This document shows, piece by piece, positions 18,591 to 28,127 of a stretch of DNA of 37,107 nucleotides. The DNA is from Methylococcaceae bacterium (GTDB taxonomy: Bacteria; Pseudomonadota; Gammaproteobacteria; Methylococcales; Methylomonadaceae). The stretch lies in the NCBI GenBank assembly GCA_028748685.1, contig JAJRDU010000113.1:1-37107 (forward strand). The letters run 5' to 3'. The position numbers were made by a program, and so were the translations under genes. How positions within the stretch are numbered: position 1 is the first letter of the stretch; every line of letters starts with the position of its first letter. Below the pieces are notes generated by a model. The model did no database searches, had not been told where the DNA came from, and was given only the letters and a program-made list of their open reading frames with translations.

Positions 18591-18865
18591 GGTTTTCAGG
18601 GGTTGAGTCGCTATTGCGACGTTTATTTTGTAGTCGGTTTTCGCACCGACAGGCGAGATACTTTTCTTTGCTTGTCCAAAGAAAAGTATCCAAAAGAAAC
18701 GACACCCGGATTCCGCCAATTTCCTGTGCTTCTCGCTTTTGGCGAGGGTTTTCGGAAGGGGCTTCCCAGCCCCTCCGAAAACGATCGGTATCCCTGCCGC
18801 TCCCCTAGCGGGCCTTTTTCGCCAAAAGCTGCGATGCTCGGGGCGGAACAACGGGACTGAAAACC
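18591..18865 (+). repeat. Structured repeat, copy 1 (MITE-like)
   Basis: Homologous to the reverse complement of 24272-24634. Perfect 14-bp hairpin GATACTTTTCTTTG-cttgtc-CAAAGAAAAGTATC; terminal GGTTTTCAG / CTGAAAACC. Confidence 0.65.
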
Positions 18866-18911
18866 ACCATTGCGTAACACCAGTGAATAATTCAAGCAGG
18901 AGGTTAGCAAT

Positions 18912-21029
18912 ATGACTAAGACAATAACGGCGGTATGGCCGGGGCGACCCTACCCGCGCGGCGCATTTTGGGACGGCGAAGGGGTGAATTTTGCTGTTTT
19001 CTCCGAACATGCCGAAAAGGTCGAATTGTGCTTGTTCGACGCCGCCGGAAAGAACGAAGTCCAGCACGTCGAACTCAAAGAGCGTAGCGATTTAGTCTGG
19101 CACTGCTATCTCCCCGAGGCCCGTCCCGGATTGCTTTATGGTTTTCGGGTGCATGGGCCTTACCGTCCAAAAGAGGGGCATAGGTTCAATCCGAACAAGC
19201 TGCTGATAGAACCCTATGCAAAAGATATAGTGGGTACGCCGCTCTGGAGCGACGCCCATTTCGGCTATCGTATAGGCGCCAAGGACGACGATCTGTCTTT
19301 TAGTCGTCGCGACAATGCCAATGTCATGCCGAAGTGCCGGGTGATCGATCAGGCCTTTGCTTGGGGAAATGATCATCCCCCCGATATTCAATGGTGCGAT
19401 ATGGTGATTTATGAGCTGCACGTCAAAGGCTTTACCATGCAACATCCCGATATTCTGCCCAAGTTGCGCGGCACTTATGCCGGATTGGCGATGGACCCCG
19501 TCATCGAGCATCTCCAACGGCTAGGCGTGACGACCGTTGAACTCATGCCGGTGCATGCTTTCCTCGATGATCGCCATCTGGTCGAGCGGGGCGCGCGCAA
19601 TTATTGGGGATATAACTCCATAGGCTTTCTGGCGCCCGATTCCCGTTATTCGGCCAGCGGTCAGATCAGTGAATTTAAAACCATGGTCAAGACATTGCAT
19701 AAGGCGGGTATCGAAGTGATTCTGGATGTGGTTTACAACCATACCGCCGAAGGCAACCAACTGGGACCGACGCTGTCCTTCCGGGGTATCGACAATGCAT
19801 CCTACTATCGCCTAGTCGGTGATAATCCACGCTATTACATGGACTACACCGGCTGTGGCAATACCTTGGACATGCAGCAATCCTGCGTTCTGCAGTTGAT
19901 GATGGACAGCCTGCGTTACTGGGTGCAGGAAATGCATGTGGACGGCTTCCGCTTCGATCTGGCGTCCTCGTTGGCGAGAGAGTTACACGAAGTGAACCAG
20001 CTTGGCACCTTCTTCAATACCATTCGTCAGGATCCGGTGCTGAGTACCATCAAGCTGATTGCCGAACCTTGGGATCTGGGTGAAGGCGGCTATCAAGTGG
20101 GAAATTTCCCATTGGGCTGGTCGGAATGGAACGATAAGTATCGCGATTGTATTCGTGCCTACTGGAAAGGTGATGAAGGCTTGATCGGGGAACTGGCGCA
20201 GCGCTTGACCGGATCCAGCGACCTGTATGAACGCAGTGGGCGAACTCATGCCAGCATCAATTTTCTCAGTGCGCACGACGGCTTCACCTTGCATGACTTG
20301 GTGACCTACAACGACAAGCACAACGAGGCCAATCAAGAAGACAATTCCGGTACCGACAATAACCGTTCCTGGAATTGCGGCGTCGAGGGGGAAACCGACG
20401 AACCGGCGATCAACGCCTTGCGCGCCAGGCAAAAGCGCAATCTTCTGGCGACTCTGCTGTTTTCACAAGGGGTTCCGATGCTGCAGGCAGGCGACGAGAT
20501 GGGGCGTACCCAGTTGGGTAATAACAATGCCTATTGTCAGGATAATGCGATTAGCTGGCTGTCGTGGGAACTGAAGAAACAAGATAAGGATTTGCTTGCA
20601 TTCACTCGGCGTATTATCGGCTTGCGCAACCAGCACCCCTTGTTTCGGCGACGTTATTTTTTTCAGGGAAGCCCCAATTACGGTGGCGAGATAAAAGATA
20701 TCATCTGGCTCAATTTCGATGGCTCAGAAACCAGAGATGATGACTGGAATCAGGCATCTTCGCATTGTCTTGGCCTTTATTTTGAAGGCGGCAAACTGAT
20801 CGAAACCGACGCGCGCGGACGGCGTTTACAGGACAATAATCTCTTGCTGCTGCTGAATTCTTATCATGAGGATATCGCATTTATGTTGCCGCAATTCGAG
20901 GATCATGAGTATTGGGAGGTGCTGCTCGACACGCGCGATGCTATCGGTACGCCGGATGTTACACGTTACAAGACGGAGCATGCTTATCCGTTGGGTGGAC
21001 GCTCGCTGGTACTACTGAAACAGGCGTAG
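18912..21029 (+). CDS. glgX: Glycogen debranching enzyme (isoamylase type)
   Basis: 'PYPRGAFWDGEGVNFAVFSEHAEKVELCLFD', 'YELHVKGFTMQHPDI', 'DVVYNHTAEGNQLGPTLSFRGIDNASYYRL', 'DGFRFDLASSLARE'. AGGAGGT ribosome-binding site. Confidence 0.95.
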   Translation: MTKTITAVWPGRPYPRGAFWDGEGVNFAVFSEHAEKVELCLFDAAGKNEVQHVELKERSDLVWHCYLPEARPGLLYGFRVHGPYRPKEGHRFNPNKLLIEPYAKDIVGTPLWSDAHFGYRIGAKDDDLSFSRRDNANVMPKCRVIDQAFAWGNDHPPDIQWCDMVIYELHVKGFTMQHPDILPKLRGTYAGLAMDPVIEHLQRLGVTTVELMPVHAFLDDRHLVERGARNYWGYNSIGFLAPDSRYSASGQISEFKTMVKTLHKAGIEVILDVVYNHTAEGNQLGPTLSFRGIDNASYYRLVGDNPRYYMDYTGCGNTLDMQQSCVLQLMMDSLRYWVQEMHVDGFRFDLASSLARELHEVNQLGTFFNTIRQDPVLSTIKLIAEPWDLGEGGYQVGNFPLGWSEWNDKYRDCIRAYWKGDEGLIGELAQRLTGSSDLYERSGRTHASINFLSAHDGFTLHDLVTYNDKHNEANQEDNSGTDNNRSWNCGVEGETDEPAINALRARQKRNLLATLLFSQGVPMLQAGDEMGRTQLGNNNAYCQDNAISWLSWELKKQDKDLLAFTRRIIGLRNQHPLFRRRYFFQGSPNYGGEIKDIIWLNFDGSETRDDDWNQASSHCLGLYFEGGKLIETDARGRRLQDNNLLLLLNSYHEDIAFMLPQFEDHEYWEVLLDTRDAIGTPDVTRYKTEHAYPLGGRSLVLLKQA

Positions 21030-21034
21030 ACCAT

Positions 21035-21249
21035 ATGAAACGCGTGCATGACATGCCGTTTGGGGCCAGCGTGCTATCCGATGGCAAGGTGCGCTTCCGT
21101 TTGTGGACATCACCGTCATGGATTTGATGCCTGTGGCAGATTTTCCAAGGACGCGCAACTTGGGGTTCCGACGGCGTGCCGCTGATTGCACAGTTGGGTT
21201 TATGCCGCCCTGGTGCGCCGCCTGGTTCATCGAGGATGTGCGGTCATGA
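21035..21249 (+). pseudogene. treZ: Collapsed malto-oligosyltrehalose trehalohydrolase remnant
   Basis: N-terminal 'MPFGASVLSDGKVRFRLW' then, out of frame, 'ITVMDLMPVADFP.TRN' and a C-terminus-like 'MPPWCAAWFIEDVRS*' whose stop overlaps the treY ATG (ATGA). About 215 bp versus about 1.8 kb for an intact gene. Confidence 0.8.
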
Positions 21250-24245
21250 AATATAATGTGAAGCGCTTTATCGAGGATATAACCGCCAAACACGCTAAAG
21301 CTGGCCAGACACAGGCTCGACAAACCGACTTGCCACCGGTAACCGAGCCACGCATCCCATTGGCGACCTATAGGCTGCAATTCAACGGCGACTTCACTTT
21401 TAATCAGGCGCGTGAAATTGTTCCCTACCTAAGCGCGCTAGGCATCTCCCACCTTTATGCCTCACCCTATCTCAAGGCGCGGCCTGGCAGCCGGCACGGT
21501 TACGACATCATCGATCACAACGCACTGAATCCCGAGATAGGCACGGACGAGGAGTTTGAGCGGCTTTGCAAAACCCTCGCCCAGCACGGCATGGGCCAAA
21601 TTCTGGACGTGGTGCCTAATCATATGGGGGTGCTGGGCGGAGACAATGCCTGGTGGCTGGACGTGCTGGAAAATGGCCAGACAGCCGTTCATGCCGGGTT
21701 CTTCGATATCGACTGGGCGCCGATAAAGGCCAAGCTGCATGGCAAAGTGTTATTACCGGTATTAGGCAAGCATTATGGCGCGGTGCTGGAAAATGCCGAA
21801 CTACAACTACGCTTTGATGCGGATCACGGTGAATTCGGCATCTATTACTACGAGCACCACTTTCCGGTGGATCCGGCGGAATATCCGCACATCCTGGCGT
21901 TCCGGATGGATGCCTTGAGCGCATGCTTGGGGGAGGGCAACCCGTTATTGATGGAATACCAGAGTCTGGTGACTGCATTCCATAATCTTCCATCCCGTGG
22001 TGAAGCATCGCCAGAACGCCAGCTTGAGCGCAGGCGCGACAAGGAAGTGCATAAGCGGCAACTCGCCGCTCTCGTTGCCCATTCCGCCGAGATTGCCCGG
22101 TTTCTGGAAGAGAACGTGCGCGTCTTTAACGGTAAGGCCGGGGAACCGGCCGGTTTCGATCGTCTTCACCACTTGATCGAGGCGCAAGCATACCGACTGG
22201 CATTCTGGCGGGTAGCCTCGGATGAGATTAATTACCGGCGGTTTTTCGACATCAACGATCTGGCCGGCTTGCGCATGGAAAACGACGAGGTCTTCGACGC
22301 GACTCATCAGTTATTGCTGCGCCTGATTCAGGAGGGCAAGCTGGATGGTCTGCGTTTGGACCATCCTGATGGTTTGTACGATCCGGAAGCGTATTTTTGC
22401 AAGCTGGTCAAACACTGCAACCGAATCGGGTGTTCGCCTTATCTGGTGGTCGAAAAAATACTGGCGGCAGACGAGTGTTTGCGTAGTAGCTGGCCGGTGC
22501 AAGGTACTACGGGTTATGAATTCACCAATCTACTCAACGGGCTATTTGTGGACACCAGCGCCGCCAAACGTATGCAGCGCGCCTATCACAGCTTCATCGG
22601 CGAGCATGTCGATTTCGGAGATCTGCTTTACCGTTCCAAAATCCTGATCATGAAGTCGGCGCTGTCGGGGGAACTGAATGTGTTGGCTAACTTGCTCTCA
22701 AAAATCGCCGAAGCCGACCGCCAGACTTGCGATTACACGTTGAACGGATTGCGCTTGGCATTGGCGGAAATCATTGCCTGCTTCCCGGTTTATCGGGGAT
22801 ACATCAGCCACCGCGGAGTGGCGGAGGAAGATCGTCGCAACATCGAACAGGCAGTGGCAACGGCTAAACGTAGAAGCACGACAGCGGATGCCAGCATTTT
22901 CGATTTTTTGCGAGAGGTGCTCACCCTTGCCGCGTCGGATGGCAAATCCCCCGCGCATGCCGAGCAGGTACTGGCCTTTGCCATGAAATTCCAGCAATTC
23001 ACCAGCCCGGTCATGGCGAAAGGGCTGGAGGACACCAGCGCCTATATTTATCACCGCTTGTTGTCGCTCAATGAAGTCGGCGGCGATCCACGCCGATTCG
23101 GCGTGACACGCAGCGCGTTCCACCGCGCCAATCAACTGCGCGCTCAGAATCATCCTCATACCCTGTTGGCCACCTCCTCTCACGACACCAAACGCAGCGA
23201 AGATATGCGCGCCCGCCTCAATGTGCTGTCTGAATTACCGGCTACCTGGCGGTTGGCGCTAAGGCATTGGAGCCGCGCAAACCGAAGTATTAAACGCATG
23301 GTTGATGGTATGGTGGTTCCTACCCTCAACGATGAATATTTCATCTATCAGACCTTGCTGGGGATTTGGCCTCCAGGTGAGCCGGACACCAATGAAATGG
23401 CGCGATTCATTGTTCGGGTCAAGGAATATCTGGTCAAGGCCGTGCGCGAAGCCAAGGTACATACCAGTTGGATAAACCCCAATACAGCCTATGAAGATGC
23501 AGTCACGGCGTTTGCCGAAGCCCTGATCAATTCGCCGGTGGAGAGTGCGTTCCTGACGGACTTTCGGTCTTTTCAGCGGCGGATCGCCCGGCTCGGGATG
23601 TTTAACAGCCTGTCGCAGACATTGATCAAACTCACCGTGCCGGGTGTACCGGATATTTATCAAGGTTGCGAATCTTGGGATTTCAGCCTGGTGGACCCCG
23701 ACAACCGGCGGCCGGTTGATTTCGGTTCCCGGCAAACCATGCTGACTGCATTGCGGACCCTAGTCGCCCAGGAATCGCCGCAACGTAGTGCGGGGGTAAG
23801 AGCACTATGTGAGACGCTGGAAGACGGCCGGGCCAAATTGCTGATTGTCCTATCGGCACTGATGTTGCGAAAACGCTGGCCGGAAGTGTTTCAACAGGGA
23901 AGCTATTTGCCGCTGGCAGTCAGGGGAGAGCATGCGGCTCATCTCTGCGCCTATGCGCGCATTGCCGGGAGGCGTATCGTCATTACGGTGGCGCCGCGCT
24001 TCCTCGCGCGGCGGCTGGGAGACGCCGAAGTGCTCCCGCTGGGAGAAAAGGTTTGGGGGAATACCTCGGTGGAACTGCCTTTTCATCAGCAAGATAAGCT
24101 ATATACCTGCGCCTTCACGGGAAAGGTTCTGAAGCCCGATAACCAGCTGTCCGGATGGCGTCTGTCCGTCGCGCAAGTGCTGGCGGAGTTTCCGGTGGGG
24201 CTGGTTATCGGTGAGAATAGCCTTGCTGAGCCTGAGGCGCTATGA
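21246..24245 (+). CDS. treY: Malto-oligosyltrehalose synthase
   Basis: 'PLATYRLQFNGDFTFNQAREIVPYLSALGISHLYASPYLKARPGSRHGYDIIDHNALNPEIGTDEEFERL', 'GQILDVVPNHMG', 'GLRLDHPDGLYDP', 'TSSHDTKRSEDMRARL'. ATG at 21246 preferred over the 21186 ORF start. Confidence 0.95.
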   Translation: MKYNVKRFIEDITAKHAKAGQTQARQTDLPPVTEPRIPLATYRLQFNGDFTFNQAREIVPYLSALGISHLYASPYLKARPGSRHGYDIIDHNALNPEIGTDEEFERLCKTLAQHGMGQILDVVPNHMGVLGGDNAWWLDVLENGQTAVHAGFFDIDWAPIKAKLHGKVLLPVLGKHYGAVLENAELQLRFDADHGEFGIYYYEHHFPVDPAEYPHILAFRMDALSACLGEGNPLLMEYQSLVTAFHNLPSRGEASPERQLERRRDKEVHKRQLAALVAHSAEIARFLEENVRVFNGKAGEPAGFDRLHHLIEAQAYRLAFWRVASDEINYRRFFDINDLAGLRMENDEVFDATHQLLLRLIQEGKLDGLRLDHPDGLYDPEAYFCKLVKHCNRIGCSPYLVVEKILAADECLRSSWPVQGTTGYEFTNLLNGLFVDTSAAKRMQRAYHSFIGEHVDFGDLLYRSKILIMKSALSGELNVLANLLSKIAEADRQTCDYTLNGLRLALAEIIACFPVYRGYISHRGVAEEDRRNIEQAVATAKRRSTTADASIFDFLREVLTLAASDGKSPAHAEQVLAFAMKFQQFTSPVMAKGLEDTSAYIYHRLLSLNEVGGDPRRFGVTRSAFHRANQLRAQNHPHTLLATSSHDTKRSEDMRARLNVLSELPATWRLALRHWSRANRSIKRMVDGMVVPTLNDEYFIYQTLLGIWPPGEPDTNEMARFIVRVKEYLVKAVREAKVHTSWINPNTAYEDAVTAFAEALINSPVESAFLTDFRSFQRRIARLGMFNSLSQTLIKLTVPGVPDIYQGCESWDFSLVDPDNRRPVDFGSRQTMLTALRTLVAQESPQRSAGVRALCETLEDGRAKLLIVLSALMLRKRWPEVFQQGSYLPLAVRGEHAAHLCAYARIAGRRIVITVAPRFLARRLGDAEVLPLGEKVWGNTSVELPFHQQDKLYTCAFTGKVLKPDNQLSGWRLSVAQVLAEFPVGLVIGENSLAEPEAL

Positions 24246-24271
24246 AATGGTGGAATGCAGTTTTTGAAATC

Positions 24272-24634
24272 GGGTGCGATTCAAACCGAGGCGGAATTCC
24301 TATGTCTGCAAAAATACCGCGAAGCGGAAATATGCCGAAGGCATGGGGTTAATCCCCTTATACCGCCCCGAGCATCACAGCATTTGGTGAGAATAGCCCG
24401 ATAGGGGAGCGGCAGGGAAGCTGCTCGTTTTTGGAGGGCTAAGGATAGCCCTTCCGAAAACCCTCGCCAAATGCGAGAAGCGCAGGATCCAGGCGGTATC
24501 GGGGCGGCCTTTTCTTTGGTTGCTTTCTTTTGGCCGAGCAAAAGAAAGCAACTCGGCTGTCGGTCCGAGAACCGACTTTTAAATTGGCTTCGCGCAGCGT
24601 TTCGTCAATTTACGCCTCAGTTTGAATCGCACCC
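24272..24634 (-). repeat. Structured repeat, copy 2, with 22-bp terminal inverted repeats (MITE-like)
   Basis: gggtgcgattcaaaccgaggcg (24272-24293) versus reverse complement of cgcctcagtttgaatcgcaccc (24613-24634), 21/22 identical. Internal 14-bp hairpin GTTGCTTTCTTTTG-ctcggc-CAAAAGAAAGCAAC on the minus strand. Confidence 0.72.
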
Positions 24635-24651
24635 TGGCGGATCAGTTGGCG

Positions 24652-27600
24652 TCAAGATGCCTCCCGCTCCCTCTCAAATCGGCCAAACCGCAGCAGAATC
24701 GCCGGCAGTAGCAGCAGATTCAATATTGTCGATGACGCCAGGCCACCGATGATAATGGCCGCCATCGGCCCCATGATTTCCCGGCCTGGGTTGTCGCTGT
24801 CGAAGGCGATGGGCAACATCGCCAGCGCGGTAACCAGCGCCGTCATCAAAATGGACGGCAACCTTTCCTGAGCGCCGCGCAACGCGGTGGCCCGCGACCA
24901 GACCTGGCCTTCATGGGCTATCAGATGCCGGTAATGGGAAATCAGCATGATGCAGTTGCGCACCGTGATGCCAAACAGCGTGACGAAGCCGACGAAGGAG
25001 CCGACCGACAAGGGTGCATCGGTGATCACCACCGCAGCGATGCCGCCCAACAATGCAAACGGCAGGTTCAACAGCGTCAATGCCGTATGGCGGACGCTGC
25101 CGAGCGCTATATATATAAACAGCAGCACCCCGGCGCCGGCCAGCAAGGCATGCAGGATCAAGGCTTCGCGGGCCTTGGCCTGTTCCAGTGCCGCGCCTAT
25201 GAATTCCGGATAACTGCCCTGGCTCCAGTCCAGGTCGTTGAGCACCTTCTGTTTCAGCTCGCGCATGAAGTCGTCCATGTCGCGTTCGTCGACGTCGCAG
25301 GTCACGGTCTGGGCGCGCTGAGCGCCTTGATGCAGGATGTTGTAGCGGCCTTCGCCATGGCGGATGTCGGCCACCTGTCCCAGCAATACCCGCTGACCTT
25401 CGGCATTTTTCAGAGGCAGTTGTTGCAGCGATTCGGTTTGGCTGCGCAATTCCGGCGCCAGGGCCACCGCGACGTTGAAAATCCGGTTACCCTGAATGTG
25501 CTTGCCGACGATGCGGCCTTCGTAAGCGGTTTGCAGCGCCGCCATCACCTGAGCCGGGCTGATGCCGCGAAACTTCAGCTGTTCCAGATTCAAAGCGACC
25601 TGCAACATGGCGGTGGCCGGCGGCGAACGCAGTTGCACGTCTTCGGCGCCGGCTATGCTCTTCATCAGTTGCGCCACAAGCTGCGCCTTGTCGTCCAGCG
25701 CCGCCAGGTCGTTACCGTAGATGTTCACCACCACTGGGGCGGTGTATCCGGAAATGGTTTCGTCCACCCGCTCGGTCAGGAAGGTATTGGCTTCGTAATT
25801 GATGCCGGGAAAGGCGTCCAGGATCTCGCGCAATTCGTCCAGCACGCTTTGCTGTTCGGCGCCGGAGGAAGGCTTGAGCCTCACCTCGTATTCGCTGTAA
25901 TGGCTGCCGTAGGTATCGGCGCCTCGCTCCGCCCTGCCCGCCCACTGCGACACCGATTCGACGGCGTCTATGCCTAAAAACTGTTCGGTCAGCAAGCTGC
26001 CGACCCGGATCGACTCCAGCAGGGACGTGCCCGGCACGCTCGCGGTATGGACGATGAAATGGCCTTCGCGCAGTTCCGGCAGGAATTTATGGTCCACGCG
26101 CAGAAAGGCGGCGATGCCCAACAAACAAGCAAATAAACTGGCGATGGCGACCGCCTTGAAATGCCGCATCACCCATTGCAGTTGTCTGGCATAGAAAGGT
26201 TTGAGCCACTTGATCAGCGGCGGATCGATTTCCTCGGGCAAATCCCGGCGCAACAGCAGATGGCACAAGGCCGGCGTTAGGGTCAGCGCCACCAGCAGCG
26301 ACATCAAAATCGCCAGAATATAGGAATAACCCAGCGGCGCGAACAAGCGCCCCGCCACGCCGCTCAGGGTCAATAACGGCACGAATACCAGTGCGACAAT
26401 GAAACTGGCGTAAACCACCGAGCCGCGCACTTCCATGGACGCCTTATAAATCACACCAACGATGCTGTCCGGCTGGGACTTAAGCCGGTTTTCCCGCAAA
26501 CGGCGGAAGATGTTTTCTGTGTCTATGATCGCGTCGTCCACCACCTCGCCCAAGGCTATCGCCAGCCCGCCCAGCACCATGATGTTGAGGTTGACGCCGT
26601 ATTCCAAGAGCACGATCACCGCCGCCATCAGCGACAGCGGAATCGCCATCGCCGCGATGAAGGCGCTACGGAAGTTGAACAAAAACAGATACAGGATCAG
26701 CACCACGAAAAAGCCGCCGATCAGCAAATGTCCGGACAGGTTGCCGACCGAAGTCTCGATGTAGTCGGCCGGACGGAATAGATGCGGATAGAAACTTACA
26801 TCCTGCTGTTTGAACAAGGGTTCGTATTCGGCCAGCACCGTTTCCACCGCACGGGACACCGACAAGGTGTTGGCGCCGTACTGGCCGATAATCATCATCA
26901 CGATGCCGGGCTTGCCCATGATTTGCGCGGCGCTGATAGACGGCTCCGGCGCGTAGACGACGTCGGCGACATCGCCCAGGGTAATATTGCTGCCGTCCTG
27001 GCGTTTGACGACCAGGCTCTTGAATTGATCGGGACCTGCGGGCTGACCCAAGACCTGCAAGGTAAAACGCTGATTGCTGTTTTCGATGAAGCCGGCGCCG
27101 CTGATCTCGGCCGCGCCGGCCGTGGCATCGACGATGTCCCCCAGCGCCAGATCGAAGCGCTGCAAGGCCGCCGGTTTGACCTGTACCTGTAACTGCTGCA
27201 CATCGCCGCCGAACACGTTGACGTCGGCCACTCCCGGAATCGCCAACAAACGCCGCACCAGCGTCCAGTCCACCAGGCTACGCAGTTCCATCAGGGATTT
27301 GCTGTCGGAACTCATGCCTATGGTCAGCACCGTCGCGGACGACGACGACAGAGGTACGGCGACCGGCATGCTGACACCCGCCGGCAGGCGCGGACTCAGC
27401 GTCGCCAGCCTTTCACTGACCAACTGCCGATTGCGGTAAATATCGCTGTCTTCGGCAAAGGTGGCGGTGATGATGGACAGTCCCTGAATCGACTCTGAGC
27501 GTAAATCCTTCAGGCCAATCAGGGGCCTGATGGTGGTTTCGATCGGTTGCGTGACCAGCACTTCCACCTGCTCGGCGGCCAAGCCCGGTGCTTCGGTCTG

Positions 27601-27747
27601 GATAATGACTCGCTTGGGCGCAAATTCCGGGAAAATATCCAAACCGGCGCCAACATATCGATAACTGCCGTAGCAAAGCAACAATATCGCCAATGCCGCG
27701 ACGAGGCCGGAAAAACGGATGGAAAAGCGGACGAAAAGTGAGAGCAT
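24652..27747 (-). CDS. Efflux RND transporter permease, CusA/CzcA-like (HME) family
   Basis: 1031 aa: 'LDIFPEFAPKRVIIQTEAPGLAAEQVEVLVTQPIE', 'GLAIALGEVVDDAIIDTENIFRRLREN', 'GFVTLFGITVRNCIMLISHYRHL'. Confidence 0.9.
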   Translation of the reverse strand: MLSLFVRFSIRFSGLVAALAILLLCYGSYRYVGAGLDIFPEFAPKRVIIQTEAPGLAAEQVEVLVTQPIETTIRPLIGLKDLRSESIQGLSIITATFAEDSDIYRNRQLVSERLATLSPRLPAGVSMPVAVPLSSSSATVLTIGMSSDSKSLMELRSLVDWTLVRRLLAIPGVADVNVFGGDVQQLQVQVKPAALQRFDLALGDIVDATAGAAEISGAGFIENSNQRFTLQVLGQPAGPDQFKSLVVKRQDGSNITLGDVADVVYAPEPSISAAQIMGKPGIVMMIIGQYGANTLSVSRAVETVLAEYEPLFKQQDVSFYPHLFRPADYIETSVGNLSGHLLIGGFFVVLILYLFLFNFRSAFIAAMAIPLSLMAAVIVLLEYGVNLNIMVLGGLAIALGEVVDDAIIDTENIFRRLRENRLKSQPDSIVGVIYKASMEVRGSVVYASFIVALVFVPLLTLSGVAGRLFAPLGYSYILAILMSLLVALTLTPALCHLLLRRDLPEEIDPPLIKWLKPFYARQLQWVMRHFKAVAIASLFACLLGIAAFLRVDHKFLPELREGHFIVHTASVPGTSLLESIRVGSLLTEQFLGIDAVESVSQWAGRAERGADTYGSHYSEYEVRLKPSSGAEQQSVLDELREILDAFPGINYEANTFLTERVDETISGYTAPVVVNIYGNDLAALDDKAQLVAQLMKSIAGAEDVQLRSPPATAMLQVALNLEQLKFRGISPAQVMAALQTAYEGRIVGKHIQGNRIFNVAVALAPELRSQTESLQQLPLKNAEGQRVLLGQVADIRHGEGRYNILHQGAQRAQTVTCDVDERDMDDFMRELKQKVLNDLDWSQGSYPEFIGAALEQAKAREALILHALLAGAGVLLFIYIALGSVRHTALTLLNLPFALLGGIAAVVITDAPLSVGSFVGFVTLFGITVRNCIMLISHYRHLIAHEGQVWSRATALRGAQERLPSILMTALVTALAMLPIAFDSDNPGREIMGPMAAIIIGGLASSTILNLLLLPAILLRFGRFEREREAS

Positions 27748-27942
27748 GAAAATAGGAAACGGATTTGGGACGCTTGCGATCTATCGAAGTCGGCAAAGGA
27801 CGATCGAAAAAGACAAAACTGATGCCGGCCCTCGGCCAAGAGCCTCCGCGGCAAACTTAGCTCGGATTTTAAATCGCCATTAAATCCTTGATTTTCGGCT
27901 CCGGAAATCGATCAAGGTTCGCGTAACAGTCCTTCAACATTC

Positions 27943-27961
27943 GATATACACCCAGTATATC
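27943..27961. promoter_or_regulatory. Palindrome GATATAC-accca-GTATATC
   Basis: Perfect 7-bp arms upstream of the minus-strand RND permease gene. Confidence 0.35.
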
Positions 27962-27988
27962 ATGCCCAAGCAAAGGCAATTCGGCCCC

Positions 27989-28008
27989 GGTCCGAGCGGT
28001 TTCGGACC
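27989..28008. promoter_or_regulatory. Palindrome GGTCCGA-gcggtt-TCGGACC
   Basis: Perfect 7-bp arms in the same upstream intergenic region. Confidence 0.3.
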
Positions 28009-28100
28009 ATTACGTTGAAAACGTTATGCGTTCTCCGAACACTACGTTACTAGTCCATCAACAGACGCTGATTCGTCCAGTTTAAGGAAACGCTGAATAA

Positions 28101-28127
28101 GTCCTTCGACAGGCTCATGACGAACGG
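28101..28127 (-). repeat. Second copy of the TTCGTC(C/A)TGAGC(T/C)TGTCGAAGGA repeat
   Basis: gtccttcgacaggctcatgacgaacgg; reverse complement matches the 5860-5906 core with small differences. Confidence 0.6.

Noticed and set aside
18588-19067. 159-aa minus-strand ORF across the repeat and the glgX start
   Set aside because: Spans a non-coding structured repeat and runs antisense into glgX; the shared RNA-like repeat explains it.
24913-25977. 354-aa plus-strand ORF antisense to the RND permease
   Set aside because: Gln/His-rich shadow ORF opposite a well-supported RND coding frame.
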